Positions 34,026-42,873 of a stretch of 64,000 nt of DNA are shown here, one piece after another. The stretch lies in the NCBI RefSeq assembly GCF_949298305.1, contig NZ_CASFWU010000001.1, forward strand, positions 19,215 to 83,214, given 5' to 3'. Position 1 is the first letter of the stretch; each line of letters begins with the position of its first letter. A program made the position numbers and the translations under genes. The notes beneath the pieces were generated by a model. It saw only the letters and a list, made by a program, of their open reading frames with translations. It was not told the origin of the DNA and made no database searches. The stretch comes from an uncultured Bacteroides sp. Its GTDB lineage: Bacteria > Bacteroidota > Bacteroidia > Bacteroidales > Bacteroidaceae.

Positions 34026-35222
34026 ATGAAAATCTTAGTATTGAACTGCGGAAGTTCTTCCATCAAGTATAAGCTGTTCGACATGGACAGCAAGTCGGTC
34101 ATCGCTCAGGGCGGCATCGAGAAAATCGGCCTGCCTGGTTCGTTCCTCAAGCTGACCTTGCCCAGCGGCGAAAAGAAGATTCTGGAGAAAAACATCCCCG
34201 AACACACCGTAGGCGTGGAGTTCATCCTCAACACGCTGACCAGCCCCGAGTACGGAGCCATCAAGTCGCTCGACGAAATCAACGCCGTAGGCCACCGCAT
34301 GGTACACGGAGGCGAGAAGTTCAGCAAGTCGGTACTGCTCACCAAGGAGGTGCTCGACGCCTTCACGGCCTGCAACGACCTGGCACCCCTGCACAACCCC
34401 GCCAACCTGAAAGGCGTGCATGCCATCGAAGCCATCCTGCCCAACGTGCCGCAGATTGGCGTGTTCGACACCGCCTTCCACCAGACCATGCCCGACTACG
34501 CCTACATGTACGCCGTCCCCTACGAGCTGTACGAGAAGTACGGCGTGCGCCGCTACGGCTTCCACGGAACTTCCCACCGCTACGTTTCGCAGCGTGTATG
34601 CGAGTTCCTGGGCGTGAAACCCGAAGGACAGCGCATCATCACCTGCCACATCGGCAACGGCGGCTCCATCACTGCCATCAAGGACGGCAAGTGTGTGGAC
34701 ACCAGCATGGGCCTCACCCCGCTTGAGGGCCTCATGATGGGCACACGCAGCGGCGACATCGACGCCGGCGCCGTCAGCTTCATCATGGAGAAGGAGGGTC
34801 TCGACGCACAGGGCATCTCCAACCTGCTCAACAAGAAGAGCGGCGTGATGGGCATCTTCGGCAAGTCGAGCGACATGCGCGACCTGGAGAACGCCGTCGC
34901 AGCCGGCGACCCCAAGGCGCGCCTGGCCGAGAACATGTACTTCTACCGCATCAAGAAATACATCGGCGCATACGCCGCCGCACTGGGTGGCGTGGACATC
35001 ATCGTCTTCACCGGCGGTGTGGGCGAGAACCAGGCCACGGCCCGCTGGGGTGCCTGTGCCGGACTGGAGTTCATGGGCGTGAAGCTCGACCCCGAGAAGA
35101 ACAAGGTGCGCGGCGAGGAGAAGGTCATCTCCACCGACGACTCCCCGGTGAAGGTCGTAGTCATCCCCACCGACGAGGAGCTGATGATTGCCTCGGACAC
35201 CATGGACATTCTGAACCAGTAA
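34026..35222 (+). CDS. ackA: Acetate kinase
   Basis: Makes acetate and ATP from acetyl phosphate. The 398 residues begin with the ASKHA signature ILVLNCGSSSIKYKLFD. They continue with HRMVHGGEKF, FDTAFHQTMP, RRYGFHGTSHRYV, HIGNGGSITAI, MGLTPLEGLMMGTRSGDID and VFTGGVGENQ, all standard for AckA. It is the second gene of the pta-ackA operon and is followed by a clear intrinsic terminator. Confidence 0.98.
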   Translation: MKILVLNCGSSSIKYKLFDMDSKSVIAQGGIEKIGLPGSFLKLTLPSGEKKILEKNIPEHTVGVEFILNTLTSPEYGAIKSLDEINAVGHRMVHGGEKFSKSVLLTKEVLDAFTACNDLAPLHNPANLKGVHAIEAILPNVPQIGVFDTAFHQTMPDYAYMYAVPYELYEKYGVRRYGFHGTSHRYVSQRVCEFLGVKPEGQRIITCHIGNGGSITAIKDGKCVDTSMGLTPLEGLMMGTRSGDIDAGAVSFIMEKEGLDAQGISNLLNKKSGVMGIFGKSSDMRDLENAVAAGDPKARLAENMYFYRIKKYIGAYAAALGGVDIIVFTGGVGENQATARWGACAGLEFMGVKLDPEKNKVRGEEKVISTDDSPVKVVVIPTDEELMIASDTMDILNQ

Positions 35223-35246
35223 CCGTCCGCCGGATACGATATTGAG

Positions 35247-35292
35247 GGCGAAGGGCGTTCCTGCACGTGCAGGGCGTCCTTCGCCTTTTTTT
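35247..35292 (+). terminator. Intrinsic terminator of pta-ackA
   Basis: GGCGAAGG (35247-35254) pairs with CCTTCGCC (35278-35285). CCTGCACGTGCAGG pairs inside it, and a run of seven T follows directly. Confidence 0.92.
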
Positions 35293-35332
35293 GTCGGTGC
35301 GGTGCCTTCCGCCCCGCCTGAAGCGGTGCGGG

Positions 35333-35420
35333 CCGTGCCTGCATGGTGCGGGCGCCGTGCCTGCATGGTCCGCGCACCGAGCCTGCATGGTCCGCGCACC
35401 GTGCTTGCATGGTCCGCGCC
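35333..35420. repeat. 22-bp dyad array C (4 units)
   Basis: GCATGGT cores start at 35341, 35363, 35385 and 35407, exactly 22 bases apart. The commonest core is GCATGGTCCGCGCACCGTGC or one base off, a 7-bp dyad. It lies between the ackA terminator and the susC start. Confidence 0.94.
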
Positions 35421-35566
35421 GTTCCGCCGTCGTCCTCCGCAGCGGGGGCGTGGCTCCGGTTTCCGTGTAATCGAAATGCAGTGTGTCTGCAAATGGTTTG
35501 TGAAGCGTGTGTAATGCTGCCGTAACAGCCAGTTCCTTATTTTGCCGCCGAATTAAAACAACGATT

Positions 35567-38500
35567 ATGAAACGGAAATTATTAGAGAGATGTATGTTAT
35601 GCCTTGCCGCCGCGGGACTGTTTGTCTGCTGTCTGCCGGCAGTGGCTGCAAGCGGCGGGCATCCGTCGGCAGCGGTGGACCAGGTCCGTGTAAAAATATT
35701 GGTGAGCGGCCGTGTGGCCGACGCCACGGGCGAGCCCCTTCCGGGCGCCACGGTGCGCGAGCGTGCCACGGGCAACGGCACGGTGACCAACCTTGACGGC
35801 GAGTTTTCCTTGTCCGTCTCGTCCGAGGCTTCGCTGGAAGTCAGCTTCGTGGGCTTTGCCACCAAGGTGGTGTCCGTGGCCGGGCAGAAGAGTCTGAAGG
35901 TGGTGCTCGAAGAAGACGCCGCCGCGCTGGACGAGGTCGTCGTCGTGGGCTACGGCATCCAGAAGAAGGTGAACCTGTCCGGTTCGGTAGACCAGATAGG
36001 CGCCAAGGAACTGGAGAAGCGCCCCATAGCCGACCTGTCGCGGGGCCTGCAGGGCATGATTCCCAACCTGAACATCGACTTCACCAGCGGCGAGCCGGGC
36101 AAGTCGGCCAACATCAACATCCGTGGCGAGGCCTCCATCAACGGCGGCAGCCCGCTGATTCTGATTGACGGCGTGTCGGCCGACGTGGAGGAGATGAACC
36201 GCCTCTTGCCCGAGGACATCGAGAGCCTCTCGGTCCTGAAGGACGCCTCCTCGGCCGCCATCTACGGCGCGCGTGCCGCTTTCGGTGTCATCCTGATTAC
36301 CACCAAGCAGGGCAGCAGCGACCGCATACAGGTCGATTACAACGGCAACTTCGCCTGGAAGCGGCCCTCGACGCTGACCGAGAAGACTTCCGACCCCTAC
36401 ATTTACCTGAAGCTGAAGAACATTGCCGTGCTCAACACTCCCTGGAGCTCGGGACACGTCACCAGCGACGAGCGCCTCGAATGGGCGCGCCAGCGTTCGG
36501 ACAACCCCGACGGCACCCCCTCGGTGCGCCTGAACCCGCTGGACGAGACCCAGTGGGAGTACATGGGCAACCGCGACTGGACCGACTACTTCCTGAACCG
36601 CAACACCTTCACCCAGACGCATCAGGTCTCGGTGTCGGGCCGTACGGAGAAGACGCGCTTCTATCTGTCGGGCGGCTACGACGACGAGAACGGCATCTTC
36701 TCGGGCATTGTGGACAACGACAAGTACCGCCGTTACAGCATGCGCAGCAAGGTGAGCTATGACGTGTGGGAGTGGCTGACCCTGTCGAACAACACCTCTT
36801 ACGTGGTGACCGAGCGCAAGAAGCCGAGCTATTATGACATGGGCGTGTTCTTCGACCTCGAACCGCACGACATGGACCGCAACCCCGACGGCTCCTGGGC
36901 CAGCGGCGAGCTGGGTACGGCTTTGGCGCAGCTGGTGGACGGCGGCCAGGAGAAGGATACCTACGGACGCCTTCAGAGCACTTTCTCGGGCGAGCTGAAC
37001 TTCTGGAAGCGCATGCTGGTCATCAACGCCAACTTCACCTTCATGAAGGGGCACCAGGAGTACGACTGGTACAAGACGCCCTATCAGATAGGCTACGGCC
37101 CGGACGACATCCGCGAGCAGGGCGAGAGCCGTGCCTGGAAGGAAAGCACTGACGACCTGTACACGGTGTTCGAGGTGTATGGCACCTTCAGCAAGCTGTT
37201 CCGCGACCGCCATCAGGTGACCGCCATCCTGGGCTTCAACCAGGAGTACAGCCGCTCCGACAACTTCCACTCCGAGCGCTACGACATCATCTCCACCGCC
37301 CTGCCTTCCATCGGGCTGGCTTCCGGCACCCAATACGTCGGCCAGACCTATCGCGACTGGGCCATCCGTGGCTGCTTCTTCCGTGCCAACTATTCGTACG
37401 ACAACCGCTACATCTTCGAGCTGAACGGCCGCTACGACGGTACGTCGCGTTTCCCCAGTAACAAGCGCTTCGGCTTCTTCCCCTCGGGCTCGGTGGCCTG
37501 GAGGGTGGACAGCGAGTCGTTCTTCGACGGGCTGCGCGACGTCTTCTCCCAGCTCAAGCTGCGCGCCTCCTACGGCTCGTTGGGCAATCAGCTGGTGAGC
37601 GAATACGGCTACATCCCCTATATGAGTTCGCAGCTGGGCAGTTACATCATCGACGGCGAGCTGCAACAGACGGTCACCTCGCCCGACCTGGTTTCGTCGG
37701 CCTACACCTGGGAGGAAGTGCGCACCGTCAATGGCGGCATCGACCTGGGCTTCCTGGACAACAGGCTGACGGCTTCGTTCGACCTCTACCGCCGCGACAC
37801 CCAGGGCATGCTTACCATGGGCCGCGAGCTGCCCGGCGTGCTGGGCAAGGAAGAGCCGCAGGAGAACGCCGCCAACCTGAAGACACGCGGCTGGGAGCTG
37901 AGCATCGGCTATCAGGACGAGTTCCGCCTGGCCGGAAAACCGCTGGACTGGGCGGCCCGCTTCATCCTGTCGGACAGCCGCACGTGGATTACCAAGTTCG
38001 ACAATCCCACCCGCAACCTGACGCAGTATTACGAAGGACAGGAAATAGGCGAAATCTGGGGCTTGCAGAGCGACGGCCTCTTCCGCAGCAAGGACGAAAT
38101 CGCTGCCCTGGACGAGACCGAAATCATCCCCTGGGGCGCCCTTGAGATTGTGGAGGGCTGGCCCAAATACAAAGACCTGGACGGCGACCACCGCATCACC
38201 AAAGGCTCTGTGACGGTCGACGACCCGGGCGACCTGAGCGTCATCGGCAACTCGTCACCCCGCTTCCGCTTCGGCCTGAACCTGAGTGCCGAATGGAACG
38301 GAATCGACGTGGCCGTCTTCCTGCAGGGCATCGGCAAGCGCGACTTCTACCCGCAGAGCTACCTGTACTGGGGCTTCTACCAGCAACCTTACAGCGGCGG
38401 CCAGCTGCATACCTTCGACTTCTACCGCCCTGCGACGGACAGCGAGGTCGACATGGGCAAGCACTCGCAGTCGTACATCGCCGCCGGACTGGCCAACCAG

Positions 38501-38845
38501 AACCTCGATGCCAGATACCCCATCCTGCAGTCGTGGCTGGCCGACAAGAACCTGGGAACCCGCATCGACCAGGCAATGGGTCTGGCCATCCCCCAGACGG
38601 GCTACATGCTGAACGGCGCTTACCTGCGCGTGAAGAACATCACCGTCGGCTATACGCTGCCGCAAGAGTGGGTGCGCAAGGCGCGGCTCAGCCGGGTGCG
38701 TGTCTTTGTCAGTGCCGACAACCTGTGCGAATGGAGCGGGGTGAAACCTTACTTCGACCCCGAGGCCATCACCGATACGTCCTCTTTCGGCTACGTGTAT
38801 CCCTTCAACCGCCAGCTCTCTTGCGGACTCAACGTAACATTCTAA
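35567..38845 (+). CDS. SusC/RagA-type TonB-dependent outer-membrane transporter
   Basis: A 1092-residue outer-membrane importer. In order: a signal peptide (about 1-30); a CarboxypepD_reg domain (about 45-125; SGRVADATGEPLPGATV, LDGEFSLSV); a TonB-box-type segment LDEVVVVGYGIQKK; a plug domain with NINIRGEASINGGSPLILID, LPEDIESLSVLKDASSAAIYG and GVILITTKQG; then a 22-strand barrel ending SCGLNVTF. There is no STN domain, so anti-sigma signalling is not expected. The ATG at 35567 starts the signal peptide. It pairs with the susD gene 17 bases downstream and the phosphoesterase genes beyond it. Confidence 0.96.
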   Translation: MKRKLLERCMLCLAAAGLFVCCLPAVAASGGHPSAAVDQVRVKILVSGRVADATGEPLPGATVRERATGNGTVTNLDGEFSLSVSSEASLEVSFVGFATKVVSVAGQKSLKVVLEEDAAALDEVVVVGYGIQKKVNLSGSVDQIGAKELEKRPIADLSRGLQGMIPNLNIDFTSGEPGKSANINIRGEASINGGSPLILIDGVSADVEEMNRLLPEDIESLSVLKDASSAAIYGARAAFGVILITTKQGSSDRIQVDYNGNFAWKRPSTLTEKTSDPYIYLKLKNIAVLNTPWSSGHVTSDERLEWARQRSDNPDGTPSVRLNPLDETQWEYMGNRDWTDYFLNRNTFTQTHQVSVSGRTEKTRFYLSGGYDDENGIFSGIVDNDKYRRYSMRSKVSYDVWEWLTLSNNTSYVVTERKKPSYYDMGVFFDLEPHDMDRNPDGSWASGELGTALAQLVDGGQEKDTYGRLQSTFSGELNFWKRMLVINANFTFMKGHQEYDWYKTPYQIGYGPDDIREQGESRAWKESTDDLYTVFEVYGTFSKLFRDRHQVTAILGFNQEYSRSDNFHSERYDIISTALPSIGLASGTQYVGQTYRDWAIRGCFFRANYSYDNRYIFELNGRYDGTSRFPSNKRFGFFPSGSVAWRVDSESFFDGLRDVFSQLKLRASYGSLGNQLVSEYGYIPYMSSQLGSYIIDGELQQTVTSPDLVSSAYTWEEVRTVNGGIDLGFLDNRLTASFDLYRRDTQGMLTMGRELPGVLGKEEPQENAANLKTRGWELSIGYQDEFRLAGKPLDWAARFILSDSRTWITKFDNPTRNLTQYYEGQEIGEIWGLQSDGLFRSKDEIAALDETEIIPWGALEIVEGWPKYKDLDGDHRITKGSVTVDDPGDLSVIGNSSPRFRFGLNLSAEWNGIDVAVFLQGIGKRDFYPQSYLYWGFYQQPYSGGQLHTFDFYRPATDSEVDMGKHSQSYIAAGLANQNLDARYPILQSWLADKNLGTRIDQAMGLAIPQTGYMLNGAYLRVKNITVGYTLPQEWVRKARLSRVRVFVSADNLCEWSGVKPYFDPEAITDTSSFGYVYPFNRQLSCGLNVTF

Positions 38846-38861
38846 AAACCAACAAACGACA

Positions 38862-40661
38862 ATGAGAAATCTGATTATACCTTCCGTGGCCCTTTCGGCC
38901 ACCTTGCTGCTGGCTGCTTCGTGCAACGATTCGTTTATGGACCGGCAGCCCCATACGGAAATCGGTGTGGAGTCCTACTTCAACACCGAACGCGACCTGC
39001 AGATGTATTGTTACGGTCTGGTCAACACGCCGGGCTACAGCTACGACTCCGACGAGGGCACCGACGATGTGGCCACCACCTCGAACGTAGAAATCAAGAA
39101 CATCATGACGTCGCCCAACCCGAACTCGGTCACCATCAACGCCGGCTGGAACTGGGAACGCCTGTACGACATCAACTTCTTCCTGGCCAACTGCGGACGC
39201 GCCAAAGTGACCGAGGACGTCCTGGCACACTATCAGGGCGTGGCCCGTTACTACCGCGCCGCCTTCTACATGGACAAGGTGAAGACCTATTCCGACGTGC
39301 CCTGGTACGACAAGGTGCTCACCACCGACGACCCAGACCTGTACAAGGCCCGCGACCCGCGCGACTTCGTTGTCGGCAAGATATTCGAAGACTACCAGTT
39401 TGCTGCCGGGCACGTCCGTGCCGACGAGCCTCTGGGCGCCATCAACAAATGGATTGTGCTGGCTACCATGGCCCGCCATGCCCTGTACGAAGGCACGTAC
39501 CGCAAGTATCACGACGAGCTGAACCTGCAGTCTACGGCCGACACCTACCTGCGCATCGCAGCCGATGCCGCTTTGCAAATCATGGAGGAGGGCGGTTTCC
39601 GGATTTATAACACCGGAAAACCTTACGAGGACTATTCCACCCTGTTCAACAGCCCCGACCTGACAACCAATCCCGAAATGATACAGGCGTGTTACTACGA
39701 GAACGACGTGGCCGAGAACGGCTTCTGGGCCTACATGTTCGGCAATTACATTCCCTGTCCGACCAAAGACTTGGTGCAGGCTTACCTGATGAAGGACGGC
39801 TCGTACTATTCCTCGCAACCCGGCTACCAGACCAAGCAGTTCGTCGAGGAGTTCCAGGACCGCGACCCGCGCATCTACCAGACGCTGGCCTATCCGGGCT
39901 GGGAGCTGGTCAACACCATGACCTACGCTACGGGAGCCGGCATCTACGTGCAGACGTTCAACAAGAACTTCTCCGGATACCATCAGATCAAGGGCTTCAT
40001 CAACAACAAGGAAGAGAGCTACTACGTAGGCATCGACTTCCCCGTCATCCGCTATGCCGAGGTACTGCTTACTTATGCCGAGGCCAAGGCCGAGCTGGGC
40101 GAACTGACGCAGGACGTGCTCGACCGTACCGTGAACCAGCTGCGCGACCGTGCAGGAATGCCCCACCTGCTGATGAATCCGCCGGCCGATCCGGTGATGG
40201 CGGCAGCCTTCCCCGGCGTGGAGTCGACGCTGCTCGAAATCCGCCGCGAGCGCCGGGTCGAACTGGTGTTCGAAGGATTCCGCTTCGACGACCTCATGCG
40301 CTGGCATGCCGGCAAGCTGCTCGAAAAGGAACCGGAGGGCCTGTACTTCCCCAGTCTGGGCAAGTTTGACCTGACGGGCGACGGCGTCGAGGATATTTAT
40401 CTGATACCTTCCTCGCAGTCCATCCCTGCCGAAGAAGACAAGGAGACCAACTCCCTGGGCGAAAAGCTGGTGTACTACCGGACCGGAACCATCGACGACC
40501 AGAACGCCACCGTCTACCTGAGCGAAGGCGACCACGGGGTCATCCAGACCATCAAGGACATGGGCACTTTTGAAGAGCCCAAGTTCTACTACCGTCCCAT
40601 CCCTTATCACGAGATGGAGCTGAACCCTAACCTGGGACCGCAACTCTTCGGCTGGGAGTGA
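38862..40661 (+). CDS. SusD/RagB-type surface lipoprotein
   Basis: A 599-residue surface lipoprotein that forms the lid of the SusC channel. It has a signal peptide with lipobox LLAASC and then the SusD pattern: FMDRQPHTEIGVESYFNTE, YRAAFYMDKVKTYSDVPWY, FPVIRYAEVLLTYAEAKAEL and RRERRVELVFEGFRFDDLMRW (TPR-like helical fold). It ends in FYYRPIPYHEMELNPNLG. It determines ligand capture; the ligand is unknown but should fit the phosphoesterases downstream. Confidence 0.96.
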   Translation: MRNLIIPSVALSATLLLAASCNDSFMDRQPHTEIGVESYFNTERDLQMYCYGLVNTPGYSYDSDEGTDDVATTSNVEIKNIMTSPNPNSVTINAGWNWERLYDINFFLANCGRAKVTEDVLAHYQGVARYYRAAFYMDKVKTYSDVPWYDKVLTTDDPDLYKARDPRDFVVGKIFEDYQFAAGHVRADEPLGAINKWIVLATMARHALYEGTYRKYHDELNLQSTADTYLRIAADAALQIMEEGGFRIYNTGKPYEDYSTLFNSPDLTTNPEMIQACYYENDVAENGFWAYMFGNYIPCPTKDLVQAYLMKDGSYYSSQPGYQTKQFVEEFQDRDPRIYQTLAYPGWELVNTMTYATGAGIYVQTFNKNFSGYHQIKGFINNKEESYYVGIDFPVIRYAEVLLTYAEAKAELGELTQDVLDRTVNQLRDRAGMPHLLMNPPADPVMAAAFPGVESTLLEIRRERRVELVFEGFRFDDLMRWHAGKLLEKEPEGLYFPSLGKFDLTGDGVEDIYLIPSSQSIPAEEDKETNSLGEKLVYYRTGTIDDQNATVYLSEGDHGVIQTIKDMGTFEEPKFYYRPIPYHEMELNPNLGPQLFGWE

Positions 40662-40748
40662 AAGAAGGAGGGCTGGCGGACACCGCGCGCCGCGTGCCCT
40701 CCGGAACAGTTACTTGCAATGAAGCAACATTTTTAATACAGAAAAGAT

Positions 40749-41657
40749 ATGGAAAAGAAACAATTGCTGAAAGGAGCGGCCGCCTTCTGCCTGGCCGCAC
40801 TGATGGCCTCCTGCGCACAGCCCGGACGGCAGGCACAGGACGAAAGACCGGCCACCAGACTGACATTTGCCTACCTCACCGACGTACACCTGAACAAGGA
40901 TAACAGCGGAAACGGCAACGAGGGCCTGCAAATGGCTCTGAAGGCGGCTGCCGACAACGGGGCCGAGTTCGTAATCTTTGGGGGCGACAATGCCGATACC
41001 GATGCCCTGGGCGATGCCGAAGTTACCGCCGACACCCTCCATGCCCGCTTTGCAAGGCTGGTGAAGGAGTCCGGCCTGCCGGCCTATTTCACCATCGGCA
41101 ACCACGACCGCTTTTATCTTTCCGGAGGAAAGGCCGATACGCTGGGCTTCGGCATGTTCGAGAAGCACTACGGCCCCACGCACCGCTCGTTCTCGCAGAA
41201 AGGCGTTCACTTTGTCATCCTGAACAGCCTCTATCCGCAGTCCGACGGAGCCCCTTACGGTGTGGGAGCCGGGCAGCTGGCCTGGCTCAAGGCCGACCTC
41301 GATACGGTGGGCAAGCAGACGCCGGTCATCGTTTCGCTCCACGTGCCCATGCTGTCGTTGTATTATCCGGTAGTGGAGGGCACCATGAAGGCCTGGGACA
41401 TGATTGCCGACAGTAAGGCAGTGGTCGATTTGCTGAAAGAGCACAACACGCAGCTCGTCCTGCAGGGACACCAGCACATTTACGAACAGATTCAGGAACG
41501 TGACCTGTGGTTTGTAACAGCCGGAGCCGTGTCGGCCTTCTGGTGGCAAGGACCTTTCCTGACTACGCAGGAAGGTTTCCTGCTGGTCAAGGTCGACGAG
41601 AACAACCGCGTTTCGTGGGACTACGTGGATTATGGATGGCAAGTACCCGGAAAATAA
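40749..41657 (+). CDS. Calcineurin-like metallophosphoesterase lipoprotein
   Basis: A 302-residue lipoprotein (lipobox LMASC). The two-metal phosphoesterase motifs appear in order: AYLTDVHLNKD, FGGDNADTD, TIGNHDRF, VSLHVPML and LQGHQHIYE. The export signal puts it in the periplasm or on the cell surface. Family members cleave phosphomonoesters, phosphodiesters or nucleotides. It is the third gene of the SusCD locus. Confidence 0.92.
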   Translation: MEKKQLLKGAAAFCLAALMASCAQPGRQAQDERPATRLTFAYLTDVHLNKDNSGNGNEGLQMALKAAADNGAEFVIFGGDNADTDALGDAEVTADTLHARFARLVKESGLPAYFTIGNHDRFYLSGGKADTLGFGMFEKHYGPTHRSFSQKGVHFVILNSLYPQSDGAPYGVGAGQLAWLKADLDTVGKQTPVIVSLHVPMLSLYYPVVEGTMKAWDMIADSKAVVDLLKEHNTQLVLQGHQHIYEQIQERDLWFVTAGAVSAFWWQGPFLTTQEGFLLVKVDENNRVSWDYVDYGWQVPGK

Positions 41658-41680
41658 CCAGAAAACAATAAAGTGAAGAA

Positions 41681-42802
41681 ATGAAAAGTAAAAGATTGCT
41701 GATGACGGTAGCTTTGGCTGCCGCCTGCTGGAGCGGAATGTCTGCCCAGCAAACACAAGAACTGCCCGACCGCATCAAGATGGGGCAGGAGAGGGTGAAA
41801 GTACGTCACGACATCAGGCTGCCGCAGATTGACGGCTACGAACTGCTGAAGTGCGATTTCCACATCCACACCGTTTTCTCCGACGGCATCGTGTGGCCTT
41901 CGCTGCGTGTGAACGAGGCCTGGGAAGAGGGGCTCGACGCCATTGCCCTGAGCGACCACATTGAAGGGCAGCCCGCCCGCGAGGGCATGAAGAAGGGCGA
42001 CCTGGACCTGGCCTTCAAGAATGCCGAAGGCGAGGCCTTGCGCCGTGGCATCATTCTGATAAAAGGAGGCGAAATCAGCCGCTCCATGCCGCCCGGACAT
42101 CTCAATGCCCTTTTCCTGAGCGATGTGGACTCCTTGCAGAAGGACGATGTGGTGGAAGTCTTGAGGGAAGCCCGCAGACAGGGAGCCTATATCTTCTGGA
42201 ACCATCCGGGCTGGAACGTCGAGGAAGTGAAGTGGCACGACATGCACGAGCAGCTCTGGAAAGAAGGACTGCTGAACGGCATCGAGGTGTTCAACGAGTT
42301 CGAGTGGTATCCCAAGGCCCTGGAATGGGCCAAGGAGAAAGACCTGACCCTGATGGCCAACACCGATGTGCACGATGTCGTCGAACGGCTGTATGACAGG
42401 AAGCAGACGGCTCACCGTCCGCTGACGCTGGTACTGGCCAAGGAGCGTACGCAGGCTGCCATCAAGGAGGCCTTGTTCGACCATCGCACCCTCATCTGGT
42501 TCTTCGATACCCTGATTGGTAAGGAAGACTACCTGAAGAAGTTTTTTGAAGGGGCTGTCCGTGTGCAGCCTTCGCATTACACGACCGAGACCTTGTCGTA
42601 TGTGACGCTGACCAATACGTGCGATGTCCCTTTCCGGCTCGAAGCGGCTTCAGAGGCAAAGGGGTATCCCTCGTGCATTCAGCTGCCGGCCGGAGCGTCG
42701 GTGGTGGTGGCGGTGCCCAAAGACGGCGCGCACCCCGTTTCTTATAAGGTGACGAACTTGCTGACAGCCTATAAGCAAAGCATTGAAGTTTCGTTGTTTT
42801 AA
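41681..42802 (+). CDS. Secreted PHP-domain phosphoesterase
   Basis: A 373-residue secreted protein (signal peptide ending GMSAQQ). The PHP metal-site motifs are visible: KCDFHIHTVFSDG, IALSDHIEG, IKGGEIS, FWNHPGW and ANTDVHDVV. A C-terminal beta domain (about 295-373) ends the protein. PHP enzymes hydrolyse phosphate esters such as histidinol phosphate or nucleotides. It follows the metallophosphoesterase by 23 bases and is clearly in the same operon. Confidence 0.9.
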   Translation: MKSKRLLMTVALAAACWSGMSAQQTQELPDRIKMGQERVKVRHDIRLPQIDGYELLKCDFHIHTVFSDGIVWPSLRVNEAWEEGLDAIALSDHIEGQPAREGMKKGDLDLAFKNAEGEALRRGIILIKGGEISRSMPPGHLNALFLSDVDSLQKDDVVEVLREARRQGAYIFWNHPGWNVEEVKWHDMHEQLWKEGLLNGIEVFNEFEWYPKALEWAKEKDLTLMANTDVHDVVERLYDRKQTAHRPLTLVLAKERTQAAIKEALFDHRTLIWFFDTLIGKEDYLKKFFEGAVRVQPSHYTTETLSYVTLTNTCDVPFRLEAASEAKGYPSCIQLPAGASVVVAVPKDGAHPVSYKVTNLLTAYKQSIEVSLF

Positions 42803-42807
42803 CGAAA
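42789..42807. terminator. Hairpin at the PHP-gene stop codon
   Basis: TTTCGTT (42789-42795) pairs with AACGAAA (42801-42807), and the TAA stop lies in the loop/arm. The stem is short and AT-rich; a terminator role is weak. Confidence 0.4.
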
Positions 42808-42815
42808 AATAGGGG

Positions 42816-42844
42816 CAAGGGTAGGCCGAAAATGCCTACCTTTG
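42816..42844. promoter_or_regulatory. Dyad overlapping the alkaline phosphatase -7 box
   Basis: GGTAGGC (42820-42826) and GCCTACC (42834-42840) form a perfect 7-bp dyad that extends outward by A-T and C-G pairs to 11 bp. The right arm contains TACCTTTG (42837-42844), a TAnnTTTG box. This could be a repressor operator or a hairpin that interrupts transcription before the phosphatase gene. Confidence 0.55.
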
Positions 42845-42873
42845 CTTGTATTTATTAACCTAACATCATATTT

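Noticed and set aside
40749..42802. The calcineurin-like and PHP genes as lpxH and hisK of central metabolism
   Set aside because: Both products carry export signals and sit in a SusCD operon. A better lpxH is at 45031.
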